NCBI GenBank assembly: GCA_017311315.1
Contig: CM029612.1
Span: forward strand, 19,289,125-19,353,124
Direction of reading: 5' to 3'
Length of the DNA stretch: 64,000 nt
Source of the DNA: Dendrocalamus latiflorus
Lineage: Eukaryota; Streptophyta; Magnoliopsida; Poales; Poaceae
How positions within the stretch are numbered: the stretch's first letter is position 1; every line of letters starts with the position of its first letter. The notes beneath the pieces were generated by a model. That model did not search any database. It was not told the origin of the DNA and was given only the letters and a program-made list of their open reading frames with translations. Shown here one piece after another: positions 52,901-62,471 of the stretch. The position numbers were made by a program, and so were the translations under genes.

Positions 52901-55900
52901 TATACAGTAGACGTATACTGAAAACTGAATTTGTCCAATCAGCAAGTATTCAAGTCAACAATATTTAGCAATCTTTATGTAAATAAGCTATATTATTTTG
53001 CAGTTGTTACAAAAGGCTTGACATGTTTATTAAATGTACAATGGAATTAAGCCAGCATTCAGAAAGTACAAACTAAAGAGCATTCTTTTCCACAGTATAG
53101 AAGTGGAAGCATGGGCCCAACGCGAGTTATGTGCAGAAAATATCACCTTGTAAGTGCCAGTAGCAGAAACTATATGGAAGAAATATGCTACAAGCGATAT
53201 GTATCAAAAGTACCTATTTTAATGAATGGAAGCACTGGTCAAACATATCTTCTTTACTGCTGCGGTTGTCAGATCTTTATTTGACAGTGAAACACGAACT
53301 GCTACTGGTCACAGGCCAGTGTCCAGCTGTTTTAACGTTTGATGACTAAGGATCTAACATTTCATCAAATTGTTTATCCAGACTGAGACTAGTCAAGCTC
53401 AACAAAGTTTCTTGTCACCATGTTCAGCATAAAAAAAAAATGCAAAATAGTAAAATGCCATGAATGAAAGCCTTCACACTAAGAACCTTGATGCAAATTC
53501 ATACCGGCATGCCGATGTAAACAATTCGGCCATGAAGAAGCAAAGATGGCAATTCTGGGGGAGGCCTTCTAGGCTTGTGCTGGCTGTAAGAACTGCTAGA
53601 ACGTTCCACCTGCCAATTACAGAGGATAGGTGAGATTAGGGTTCCAAATATCGGCGGTAACCGGTTTTACCGGTGCCGACCGGGAGAAAAAAAACCGCCG
53701 GTTTTTTATTTAATTCAAATTTAAACTTTTGAATGTAAAAATTAGTTTCTCTAATGATATTTACATTGTTTAACACTAATATAATGTATTAGGAAGATGC
53801 ATGCACTTCCAGTGCTTGACTTCATACTTTTTGTCATGAATGTATTAAGAATTTTCAAATTTTGAATGTAAAAGCTAGTTTCCCGAATGATATTTACATT
53901 GTTTAACACTAATATGGTGCATTAGGAGGATCCATGCATTTTCCGTGCTTAACTTCATATTTTTTGCCATGAATATGTTAGGAATTTTCAATTTCAAATT
54001 TGAAAAACCGGGTTTTAGCGGTTTTTCCGGTTACCGATTTCAAATTCAAATTTTGACACGTGAAATTCGACCGGTTTTTTTCCGATAACCGGTACCGGCC
54101 CCCCGGCGGGATTTATCCCGGTAGCGGTATTTGGAACCTTGGGTGAGATATCGTTAAGTTAAATACAATTTGTAATATGCTCATAGATCAGGGCGGATGC
54201 ACGTTCACAAATGTGGAGGCACAGGCCCCCCGTCAATTTTAATTTTTGTTGCTTATAGTCTAAACTTACACAGTATGTACCCCCACATATCAAAAACTAG
54301 TGCCCCCACATACCAAGAATTATATCTATCTAAAAGAAAGAATGCTTAAACACATTGACAAATAGAGGAGAAAAGAAAAGAAAAACATGTAGGATGTTGA
54401 CAAAGCAAGACACTAAAAAAAATACGTGTAATAGTAGGTTCTCAGATTCATCCTAAATCATTCACTAATGGTAGTTTTTTTTATTTTGGTGTGTTGTCTG
54501 ATAAATCATTGAACTTTGTCATGAAGTGAGTTGATGTTACAAAATTTAGAATGCATTACTATATACTATATTATTGATGGATGTAGAAGTGCAAACGGAG
54601 CAGATAATTTTCGTCCGACCGACCAACCAAAGGCTCGCAGAACGAACACGGAAGGGGTAAATGGATATCCAACACTATCGTGTTCGACTCCGTTGAAAAA
54701 ATATGGAATAGCATACGTGATGAGTGATATCCGTCCGCATATATCCGTATGTCAAGTGATATAAGGAAGTATGTTATGATTTCACTTATTAACTAGATAA
54801 CATATAAGCGAATTGCTACATCTAAACATGTAGGGAATACTAAGTGCTTTTCCTTTAACATCTCGTTGAATAGTCTCTCTGTGCTCACTCTGATTGTACC
54901 CTACTGTCTAATGTCCTATGTAGGGAGTGCAAAAGAAATGGATAATTTTCGTCCGACCGACTGTCCAAACGCTTATGGAACGAATACGAAACGGAGAAAT
55001 AGGTATCCGGCATCATCCATGTTCGACTCCGACTTCAAGAAAAAAATATAGAATGGGATACAGGATGAGCGATATCCATCTATATCCAATCTGATTACAC
55101 CCCTAGATAGATGCGTTGATAAGTACATACATGAAACATAAGACCCTGCGTCATTTCTGTTCTAGATCCGCCACTGTCCTAGATACCAAAGATCAAGGTG
55201 CACCGTGCACATAAAGAAGATTGAGCTGGGTAAAGTGCACCCCAACCATTTCAGAAGTAAACAAAAATGGCATTATACACATGAAAGCATCAGTTCAGAG
55301 ACTGAAATCTCTGTGTACAGCACAACAGATATCTTCGAGTGGATAAGTTTGCGACATCACAACCCCCAAACGGATAGGCTTTATGTAACCTTTTAGTACT
55401 AGTAGTAATTACCAACCTAGTTAAACGGGTTAGCTGCCGCTGAGCACAGCGTTGGTACGTGTTGAACTACGTAGGGGTTAGTCTTGCTGAGACTCAACAA
55501 TATTGAAAACTAAAACCATCCTTAGAAATGATTGATATATACTGCAAATACCCAAATAATCATCAGAGCCTCATATGTCAGCTAACCTTTTTGCTGAAAC
55601 CAGCACCGTATCATATAAGCGCACCTCCATTCCCAACGCCCAGGCAAGCAAGTAAGCGCGGAAACCCTAATCACCTGTGCGGGCGAGGCCATGAGCTTGG
55701 CGTTCTGGAAGATCTCGAGGAACGGCAGGTGGTCTTCGCCGCGGCGCCCGCCATCCGCGGCGGCGGCCAGCTCCTCCGGCGAGGCGGACGCGAGGGTGGA
55801 GAGGAGCGGATCGGCCCTGGGGTTGAACAGCGGCGACGGAGCCCCCGCCGCCCCGGCCAGGCGCGCCACCAGCGACGAGGGCGCCGCGCCGCCCCTCGCC

Positions 55901-56004
55901 GTCCCGAGCAGAGGAGGCTGGAGGAAAGAAGGCGAAGAGGCGGGTGCCGGGGACGGGGACGGGGTGGGGAGGCGTAGCGAGAGGAAGGCGGAGGCGGAGG
56001 CCAT
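49938..56004 (-). CDS. CLPR3: CLPR3, plastid ATP-dependent Clp protease subunit (with an in-frame TAG)
   Basis: Exons: 56004-55675, 53609-53505, 52800-52678, 52486-52427, 51947-51851, 51773-51700, 51143-51090, 51011-50928, 50033-49938. All are GT-AG, 341 codons in total. A Ser/Ala/Pro-rich transit peptide begins 'MASASAFLSLRLP'. The mature part matches ClpR3: 'NPRADPLLSTLASASPEEL', 'LMASPAQ|VERSSSSYS', 'LPSLLLHGRIVYIGMP', 'YIYINSTGTARDDGEP', 'PHAKAMIQQPR' and 'ILWRGQEKYMADMLSPEEW'. As in other ClpR proteins the catalytic residues are absent: 'IGAAAGHACLVLAAG' lacks the Ser, and 'IQQP' replaces 'IHQP'. It is therefore a structural subunit of the plastid ClpPR core. Codon 156 is TAG (52767-52765) where relatives have Gln or Glu. 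Unless this TAG is used as a splice acceptor, the product is truncated. Intron 1 holds several hAT insertions. Confidence 0.88.
50170..50760. mobile_element. Possible solo-LTR-like insertion in CLPR3 intron 8
   Basis: This part of the 894-bp last intron contains 'cactataaaaccccccttgtatccc' at about 50360, a TATA-box-like core as found in LTR promoters, and a long unique block after it. Ends and a target duplication were not found, so this is tentative. Confidence 0.3.
53637..54141. mobile_element. hAT-type MITE, 505 bp, in CLPR3 intron 1
   Basis: The ends are TAGGGTTCCAAATATCGG and, read inward from the right, CAAGGTTCCAAATACCGC. A perfect 8-bp duplication GGTGAGAT flanks it at 53629-53636 and 54142-54149. 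Internally there are two direct repeats of about 120 bp ('gtaaaaattagtttct' near 53735 and 'gtaaaagctagtttcc' near 53868). It begins only 28 bp from exon 2, so it lies next to the splice acceptor and branch region. Confidence 0.88.
54189..55176. mobile_element. hAT-type element, 988 bp, in CLPR3 intron 1
   Basis: The ends, read inward, are CAGGGCGGATG and CAGTGGCGGAT. The flanks are TCATAGAT (54181-54188) and TCCTAGAT (55177-55184), an 8-bp duplication with one mismatch. No transposase is seen. A smaller element is nested inside it at 54584-55105. Confidence 0.7.
54584..55105. mobile_element. Nested hAT-type MITE with an internal 338-bp-spaced duplication
   Basis: The ends read inward are TAGAAGTGCAAACGG and TAGGGGTGTAATCGG. 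The flanks are GATGGATG (54576-54583) and GATAGATG (55106-55113), with one mismatch. A block beginning 'gataattttcgtccgaccga' occurs at 54603 and again at 54941, each preceded by a terminus-like 'agtgcaaa'. The element may therefore be two copies fused. Confidence 0.6.
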
Positions 56005-56419
56005 GGTGGTGGTGGTGGTCGGCCGCGGCGTGCGAGCTCGGGGAGCGGGAGGCGGAGGCGTGTGTGGATGATTTGGTCGGGAGACGAGTGGTGCCGTTTG
56101 TTTTGTCGTGGGCTTTCGAGGGATGAGATGTTTTGGGCGGGCCTTGTGGGCTATAGGTGGGCCGTGGGTGGGAAGACCAGGGCTTGTTTAGGTGTTGCGG
56201 CAACCCATGAGAGGTCGCCCTAGGCCTATTTCCCCCCCTTTGTTTTCAGAACAGCCGGCTACGCGCTTGTACAGTTGCAGTTGGCCTGTCAATTGGACTG
56301 CAAGGCATTTCACGAATTTTTCGACAGACAACCGGTTTACAAAACAGGTAGTACATGTTCTGTTCGATGAGGAGCACATATCCTACACATGCACTAGTAT
56401 AGTACCCGTGCTAACGCTA

Positions 56420-57600
56420 CGGTAAAATACAAAACAAGATAAAAATTCGGATAAAAATCAGCAAAGCAATCAAAACATTGGTTAGATTTTGATTTTAGAA
56501 AAATTTAGAAATTTGTTTCATTCAATTCGGAGTTAAAATGAATTAGTTATGGTCGGTTGAAATCCTCTGTTAGAATAAATTCGGAAAAAGATGAAAGTCT
56601 AACAGGCGGGACCCTCAGCCGAAGGCAAGACGACAGCATGGTCGTGGAGATTACGTGGTCGAAAATCGACCGCATGGCTGTGAGTTCAACCGCCGGCCGT
56701 AAACGATTACGTGGTCGGAGGGACTTACGACTAGGGGTGGCAACGAGCCGAGCCGAGCCGAGCCCGGCTCGTGAAAGCTCGGTAAAATTTCGGCTCGGCT
56801 CGGCTCGGCTCGGTTAGGATATCAAGCTTTTTTGTAGGCTCGGCTCGGCTCGTGATGCGGCTCGAGCCAGCTCGCGAGCCAACAACCACGAGTCCGAATC
56901 GAGCCCGAGCCTTCACGAGCCCGAATCGAGCCGAGCCAAGCCTTCACGAGCCTCCACGAGCCGAGCCAAGCCTTCACGAGCCCGAGCTGGCTCACGAGCC
57001 CGAGCTTTTTTGCCATGGATGAATGGATGAATGTAGTGGCTCGCGAGCCAAGCTGGCTCGCGAGCTGGCTCGGGCTCGGCTCGTTTAGATCCCGAGCTTT
57101 TTTGCTGGCTCGGCTTGGCTCGGCTCGTGGAGGCTCGGCTCGTTTCATCCACGAGCCGAGCCAAGCCTTCACGAGCCCGAGCCGAGCCCGAGCTGGCTCA
57201 CGAGCCCGAGCTTTTTTGTCAGCCCTACTTACGACCACGGCAAATATCGGTAGGCGTGGTCGAAAGGTGTTCGACCACGGCAAAATCCCAGCAGGCGGGA
57301 TCGAGAGGCGCCTACGACCACGGCAGAGGAACAGTGATTTTACGACCACGTGGTAAAATCACTGACGCGGTCGAAAGGCGATCGATTGCGGCAAAATCGA
57401 TTGATCGTGAGGTCAGGAAGCAATACGACCAGATTGGTGAGAAGTCGAAGGTGATCTGCAGGTGAACGTGGTCGGCGGTCGGAGAGTGCTTCGACCACGT
57501 TGTGCGGGGGTGAACGTGGTCATAAAGCGCTACGACCACGTTGGAAATGGTCGATGAGGCTTCAACCGCGAGTGAGTCTAATACATCACATAAATATATA
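56420..57600. repeat. LTR-like DNA with an array of CGACCACG/CGTGGTCG motifs
   Basis: The segment at 56495-56560 resembles 16460-16530 of the 5.4-kb LTR ('gaaatttgt', 'ggagttaaaatgaat'). From 56640 to 57560 the octamer CGACCACG or its inverse recurs about ten times, mostly as TACGACCACG or CGTGGTCGAAA. The MITE at 56732-57227 is inserted in the array. The array lies 260-1180 bp upstream of the LBD gene start. Confidence 0.5.
56732..57227. mobile_element. hAT-type MITE, 496 bp, built of GAGCC words
   Basis: The ends read inward are TAGGGGTGGCAACGAGCC and TAGGGCTGACAAAAAAGC. A perfect 8-bp duplication CTTACGAC flanks it at 56724-56731 and 57228-57235. The interior is dominated by 'gagccgagcc' and 'ggctcggctc' with a 'cgagcttttttg' motif repeated. 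Open frames across it (Arg/Ala/Ser-rich) are artefacts. Confidence 0.88.
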
Positions 57601-57822
57601 TTCACATGACAGTGTCTGCTCATCGACCGTAACAAAACAAATCAAATCAGGGTATTAACGATGGATCCTATTATCAAGCAACAGATCTAGGGCCAATTCG
57701 TCAATTTCTACATCAGTTAATTCCGCCATTACTGATTGCTCCTCAACACCGGCCGCCGTACGTACAGGCTAGCTACTACTGATTGTTCATTAGTAACTGG
57801 CCGAGGAGAGCCGGAGAGAGGG

Positions 57823-58407
57823 ATGCCGGCGAGGCAGCAGGGCGGCGGGAGCACTGGTCAGGCGTGCGCGGCGTGCAAGTACCAGCGGCGGCGCTGCACG
57901 GCGGGCTGCCCGCTGGCGCGCTACTTCCCGCACGACCGGCCGCGGCTGTTCCGCAACGCGCATCGCCTCTTCGGCGTCAGCAACATCCTCAAGACGCTCG
58001 ACCGCGTCGGCCCCGACCGCAGCAACGACGCCATGCGCGCCATCGCCTTCGAGGCCGACGCCTGGGACATGTACCCCGCCCACGGCTGCGTCGCCATCAT
58101 CGCCGTGCTCCTGCACCAGCTCCACCGGGACGAGGCCCAGCTCCACCAGCTCAACGCCCGCCTCCACACCTGCCGCACAGGCCGCAACATTGCCCAGGCG
58201 CTGCCGCCGCCGCCGATGGAGAACAACAATAACATCATGTATCATCATCATCAGTTATATCATCATAACAATGACGACATTGCTGCATCACTACTGTGGA
58301 CGACGCAGCCGCAGTACGACAGCAGCAACGCCGTCGACATGGCAGTTGGCGTCCCACAAGGACAAGATCATCATCACTTCTTGTTGGACACCACTACTGT
58401 GAACTAA
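57823..58407 (+). CDS. LOB-domain (LBD/ASL) transcription factor
   Basis: The product is 194 residues in one GC-rich exon. The N-terminal LOB zinc motif CX2CX6CX3C is complete, 'CAACKYQRRRCTAGC' at about residues 14-28, followed by 'CPLARYFPHDRPRLFRNAHR' and the GAS block 'FGVSNILKTLDRVGPDRSND'. The later part 'AIAFEADAWDMYPAHGCVAI' corresponds to the usual 'YEA.AR.RDPVYGC' segment. It is followed by a Leu/His-rich stretch instead of a clear LX6LX3LX6L zipper. The C-terminus is His/Asn-rich, as in many LBDs. The family binds GCGGCG-type DNA elements and controls organ boundaries, lateral roots or pollen development; the subgroup cannot be fixed here. I chose the Met at 57823 because it lies just before the LOB domain; an upstream in-frame Met at 57736 would add 29 unrelated residues. 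Confidence 0.9.
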   Translation: MPARQQGGGSTGQACAACKYQRRRCTAGCPLARYFPHDRPRLFRNAHRLFGVSNILKTLDRVGPDRSNDAMRAIAFEADAWDMYPAHGCVAIIAVLLHQLHRDEAQLHQLNARLHTCRTGRNIAQALPPPPMENNNNIMYHHHQLYHHNNDDIAASLLWTTQPQYDSSNAVDMAVGVPQGQDHHHFLLDTTTVN

Positions 58408-59700
58408 CAGAGGAACTATCAAAGTTCATTACTCACCTCACGCTAAAGGATGGACAGAACCCTTAATACGAATCGGGCCATGTTTTGTTCTGAAAGGCAT
58501 ATCCTATATATCTCTAAAGAAAAACCAGAACAAAACAATCATCAATTAATCAAAACTCTATGTCATCTGAAATATACCTCACCGGAAAAAGAATGGCGCC
58601 TTTCAACTTGCACTCATATATCCCTGATTCTCAGAATGTAAACATGATGAACAAAACAAGAAAAACAATAGAAACAATTTTCAATGACGCGCATTTTGAA
58701 TAAAATCATTAAAAGAAATGGTGTGTAAATATCAATGAGTTTGCTTAAATAGCACATTAAGGAATATAAGGCACCACCAAGTAACAGCAGCCTGAACTAC
58801 TAAAGTGATATTTGAATGAACAGTACAGCCTACGCTCCTCACATTTGTTATCACAAAATTGTAAGACCTTCTCGTGATACCAAAATTATATTGCATAGGA
58901 CATATATGGAAACAGAGCTGTGCCTAAAACAAAAGCAATGTAAATCAACGCTACTTGCAGGATGATGATTTCGTAAACAACATAACGCAGCTAAACAACC
59001 ATCTGAATTAGGCAACCGAATTCGAAAGTTTCTTCATACCTAATCGATCCCCACCCTTTGAAAGAGACTCTCAGGTGGAAGTCAAAACTGGAACCAAAAC
59101 AATAACTGTATCAGGCGATACATCTTAAGGAATATAAATGCAACATAAGAATGAGCAGATATCTGAATCCATCAAAAAACCACCCTTATAGTATCATCAT
59201 CTCAACTTTATGAGTGATTACATGTCTGCAATGTTAGAAACATATTCATCATAGATTTTGCATTAATCAATAATACTCGGATTATAGACATCTAATGTTG
59301 TAAAGGTAGGCTCCACCTATTTCTTTATTCTGTTCATGTCCAAGCAAAACCGATCAGATTATAATAACTTGTAATTATGAAAAAAAAATATTTCCAATAT
59401 TTTTTATGTTTTCTCTATTACATTGAATATGAGTACTGATATCTCTTGTTTAGTATGCCATACGAACACTTGCATCAGTGGTTAGAATTTGACATTCTAT
59501 TCATGTCCAAGCAATACTGATCAGATTATAATCACTTGTAATAGATTACAGAACCAAATCTAAAGCAGCGAAGGCAAGCCTACCCTGCTTCTAGCCTCGC
59601 AGCAGTAAAAAATTTATGAAATGGGAAATAATCATAGTAATAATCAGATTCATTCGCAACAAGAATCTGAGAAGAAAAGTACATGGCAGAGCAACCACTA
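58408..59700. other. No gene recognised
   Basis: AT-rich DNA after the LBD stop codon. It may include the end of the fragment-capturing element described at 58700-62470. A duplicated phrase 'ccaagcaa(a/t)ac(c/t)gatcagattataat' occurs near 59340 and 59508. Confidence 0.4.
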
Positions 59701-59846
59701 AAGTTGGTAATGCAGAGTATTACTTGATCTCTAATTGACAGGAATGCAACCTGACGAGCTATTAAAAAAAACTCATAAGTGTGTATATGCACAGCAGAAA
59801 GTGAGAACATGCCGTTTGCATAAATAAGAAGTATATGAGCAATTAC

Positions 59847-59900
59847 CGAAGCTTTGTCATATGTGCTCAGTCCAACACCAATGGCAAATATTGGGAGGCC
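59847..59900 (-). pseudogene. Unrecognised exon-like piece
   Basis: An acceptor (TTTGCCAG) and donor (GTAATT) bracket a 54-bp open piece reading 'GLPIFAIGVGLSTYDKAS'. A further possible exon starting 'VAFLSIRDQ' follows in phase at 59750. I do not recognise the source gene. Joined to the Mo25 piece as spliced, it is read in another frame and stops at 59867. Confidence 0.35.
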
Positions 59901-60097
59901 CTGGCAAAGGAAGAGGAAAATGTAGAGTATTAAAATAGTTCATTAAACTTACATGATTACATTTAATTACAGGCTGGACGTGAAGACTTGTATGGCATCA
60001 AGACCCATAAGGTCTCATTGGTAAAGCACAAAAGATGGAAATGTCAGGTACATTAAGAAATGGGAAATATAGTTTAATGAAGACTTTGGAGCCTTAC

Positions 60098-60172
60098 TTT
60101 GCAAGTGTTGGATATTTTATACATTCTCGCAACATGTTCCCACAGTTCAATGCAACTTCCAAGTTCTTGTAG
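60098..60172 (-). pseudogene. Mo25-like (CAB39) exon fragment
   Basis: The 75-bp exon reads 'YKNLEVALNCGNMLREC' and then 'IKYPTLA', a hallmark segment of Mo25, the scaffold of Ste20/LKB1-type kinases. It has an AG acceptor (CTCCAG) and a GTAAGG donor. No other Mo25 exon is present, so it is a captured piece. Confidence 0.75.
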
Positions 60173-60571
60173 CTGGAGCAACATGATTAATTAATAAAGC
60201 AAAAAATATATTAGAATGATATATATAGACATGAAAATACACAAAAAAAAGTAAGGATAGATGGGGAAAATATATCGAAAAGTCTCCAACTCTGTAAACT
60301 GAAGATATCAGGTTGTTATGTCCCCCCAGAGGGAGGAGCCAATGGCTAGTTGGCTACTGACCAGCAGCAGTTCATGACTTCATGACCAAACACAACAATC
60401 ATAGAAATTCATGAAGAAAATAATGAGACTATAAGGAAAGGAAAGGAACAGGAAGTAGTTGGCTACAGGCACTAAATAGACAGCTTCTAAATGGTGCCAC
60501 AATTGCACTACCACCAATAAATAAAATCAACATTTACGGATTGATTGTTGCCAAGAGTAATGTGCCTGTAG

Positions 60572-60699
60572 TAGCAGTACATCACAGCAGATCGTCAAGA
60601 ATGACAGTTCAGACTTCTCAAACAACAACCACGCCATAGTAGCACCAAATATAACACCAACTGTAACACGTCTATGCTTCCATCAGATGATATCAGCAG
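60572..60699 (-). pseudogene. Reticulon-like (RTNLB) exon fragment with a stop
   Basis: After a CTTTCAG acceptor the minus strand reads 'ADII', a TGA, then 'WKHRRVTVGVIFGATMAWLL' and 'FEKSELSFLTICCDVLL'. This is the start of a plant reticulon domain, including the first hydrophobic hairpin. The TGA replaces a hydrophobic residue just before the Trp. The rest of the gene is absent. Confidence 0.7.
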
Positions 60700-61530
60700 C
60701 TGAAAGATAGGAACAACATCGTGAAGCATGAACAAGACAAACAGAAGGAAGCATGAACAAGACAAACAGAAGGCCAATTGAACTTTGAGACAAAAAAAGA
60801 GAGGAAGAACCAAAGAATTAGTAAACTTCAAAGAGAAATCAAGCTTATAACGTGTATATTATCAATTTATCATTATCAGTGCAGAAGAAAGATAAATAAA
60901 TACCATATCACTTGAAGTTAAGCTGATCAACTAAATTTATCATATGATAAACACAAGAAATAGGCATCTGAGCTTATAATGCTTTGGTTAGTACTCCTAA
61001 ATGGTTGGTCTCTTATTTGAGTAGATTGGTACTAACACCGTGCAGAAATAAATTTAAAAAGGAAAAACTTAACAACATCTAAATTATTGATTCTATATTT
61101 ATAGGCGGCCTTCATTTCAAGTTTGGTTGAGTTATAATCGCAGGCATTTCAAGGCTGGTTGAGTTGATAAACATCAAGTAGAATTCCAACCAAAAATCCA
61201 AAACTCCGTCGCATAATCTCAATTCTATGCGCCCATTCACATCCCAGCACAATACACGCATTCGTGCACGCGTATTTCTGCTACCCTACAAATCGAAAGC
61301 CAAAAGATCAACCAACCACCTTTACTCAACCCTGCCACTACTACTGCAAATACGATTGCCGCGTCTTGACTTGTCGAGTGAAACATCACAACCACGTGAC
61401 GACCTCACGTATCCGCCCCATCATCCAATTCGCGTATATAATCACAGTATCACACTGCTGTAACAACTAACAGCAAGTCACACCAAATTTAGCACAAACT
61501 GGAGTTGGGAGGTTGGGGGTAGAAGAGTAC

Positions 61531-61747
61531 CTTTCCCACCGCCGACGATCTGTTGGACGGAGAGCCGGTAGCCGACGACAGCTCGCGGACGGATCACCAT
61601 GGCAAGAGCTGCAAGAGTTCCAGCCAGAGTGATGGAGCTCATCGCCTACATGGGTGACCGGGAGCCTGTGGATCACTTGGGAGTATGTACGGGAATTGGG
61701 GTCCACGTCCACCGTAGCCAGGCAATCTGGCTTGTCAATTCCAGTAC
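61531..61747 (-). pseudogene. Selenium-binding protein (SBP1) exon fragment
   Basis: The exon reads 'GTGIDKPDCLATVDVDPNS', then 'TYSQVIHRLPVTHVGDELHH' and 'SGWNSCSSCHGDPSAS', near-identical to plant selenium-binding proteins. These proteins have methanethiol-oxidase-like activity in their family. After 'DPSAS' the similarity ends, and the remaining 16-17 codons ('CRRLPALRPTDRRRWE') come from elsewhere or another frame. It is bounded by an AG acceptor and a GTACTC donor. Only one internal piece of the gene is present. Confidence 0.85.
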
Positions 61748-62242
61748 CTGCACACAAGTTCATACATAACCCATTAACACCCAATTCCTAACACCTACAA
61801 GACCGAACGCTCCTACATCTCTCCCCATCTTCACATGGTTTCTTCTGTGATCAGAAACTCTCCCATCTCATACTATGCCTAACACAACAAAACTACTCCA
61901 ACCTGTTAAATTAAGAGAACAATTGTCAATCGTGAAGCATTAGTATGCGAAATATTCATCTCAAGGCATATGAATTTCCAAAGTCGCATATATGCGGCAC
62001 TCAAATAACTAATCTAAACAGCAATTAGACCGCAACATATAGCTTAACACAATCAGCCACATTCAAACTACTGATGAGCAGATGCACGTTACATCCAATA
62101 CGCCCCGTTAATCTACCCAAACCGATGGGCAACAAAAACTGGCAAACCTACCACACCGGACCTCAAATTTCCCAACCACCATACCCTAGAAGAGGATCTT
62201 ATCATCGTCACGAACGGTAGCGTACACGGGGATGGCACTAAC

Positions 62243-62348
62243 CTTGCATCTCCTTGGCGACCCTGGCCTGCATCTCGCAGAGGGTGGCGGCCTCCTCCTC
62301 CATCTCCTTGAGCCGACGCTTCATCTTGTCGAGCTCCTGCAGCTGCAT
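62243..62348 (-). pseudogene. Nuclear poly(A)-binding protein (PABN) exon fragment with ATG
   Basis: An in-frame ATG at 62348 is followed by 'QLQELDKMKRRLKEMEEEAA' and 'TLCEMQARVAKEMQ', the coiled coil that precedes the RRM in plant PABN proteins. A GTTAGT donor follows at 62242, at the position of a natural intron. No RRM exon is present downstream, so the PABN gene is not complete here. Confidence 0.8.
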
Positions 62349-62471
62349 ACGCCAACAGGGTCAGCACCGGAGTTAGGGTTAGGGTTGGGATTTGGGAAGA
62401 GGAGAGAAAGCAGCGGCGGCGGCAGATGCGGAAGGAGATGCGGGGATGGGGAGAAGGAGATGCGGGGTGGG

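Larger units (their letters stand above)
58700..62470 (-). mobile_element. Probable gene-fragment-capturing transposon (Helitron- or Pack-type)
   Basis: At least four exon pieces from unrelated nuclear genes lie in the same minus-strand orientation within 2.3 kb, each with its own splice sites: nuclear poly(A)-binding protein, selenium-binding protein, reticulon and Mo25. This pattern, with introns retained, is typical of Helitrons and less often of Pack-MULEs. I did not find a certain CTRR end with hairpin or long terminal inverted repeats. On the high-coordinate side the sequence meets an LTR at 62472. Boundaries are therefore guesses. Confidence 0.55.

Noticed and set aside
55528..56203. 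Overlapping frames on both strands near 55.5-56.2 kb
   Set aside because: Only the minus frame beginning at 56004 continues into ClpR3 sequence through a GT donor. The others are GC-driven shadows.
56732..57349. Arg/Ala/Ser-rich frames up to 175 codons
   Set aside because: They are produced by the GAGCC word repeats of a MITE and are open in several frames at once.
57783..58251. Open frames overlapping the LBD gene in other frames and on the minus strand
   Set aside because: They are shadows of a GC-rich exon. Only the frame with the LOB zinc motif has family similarity.
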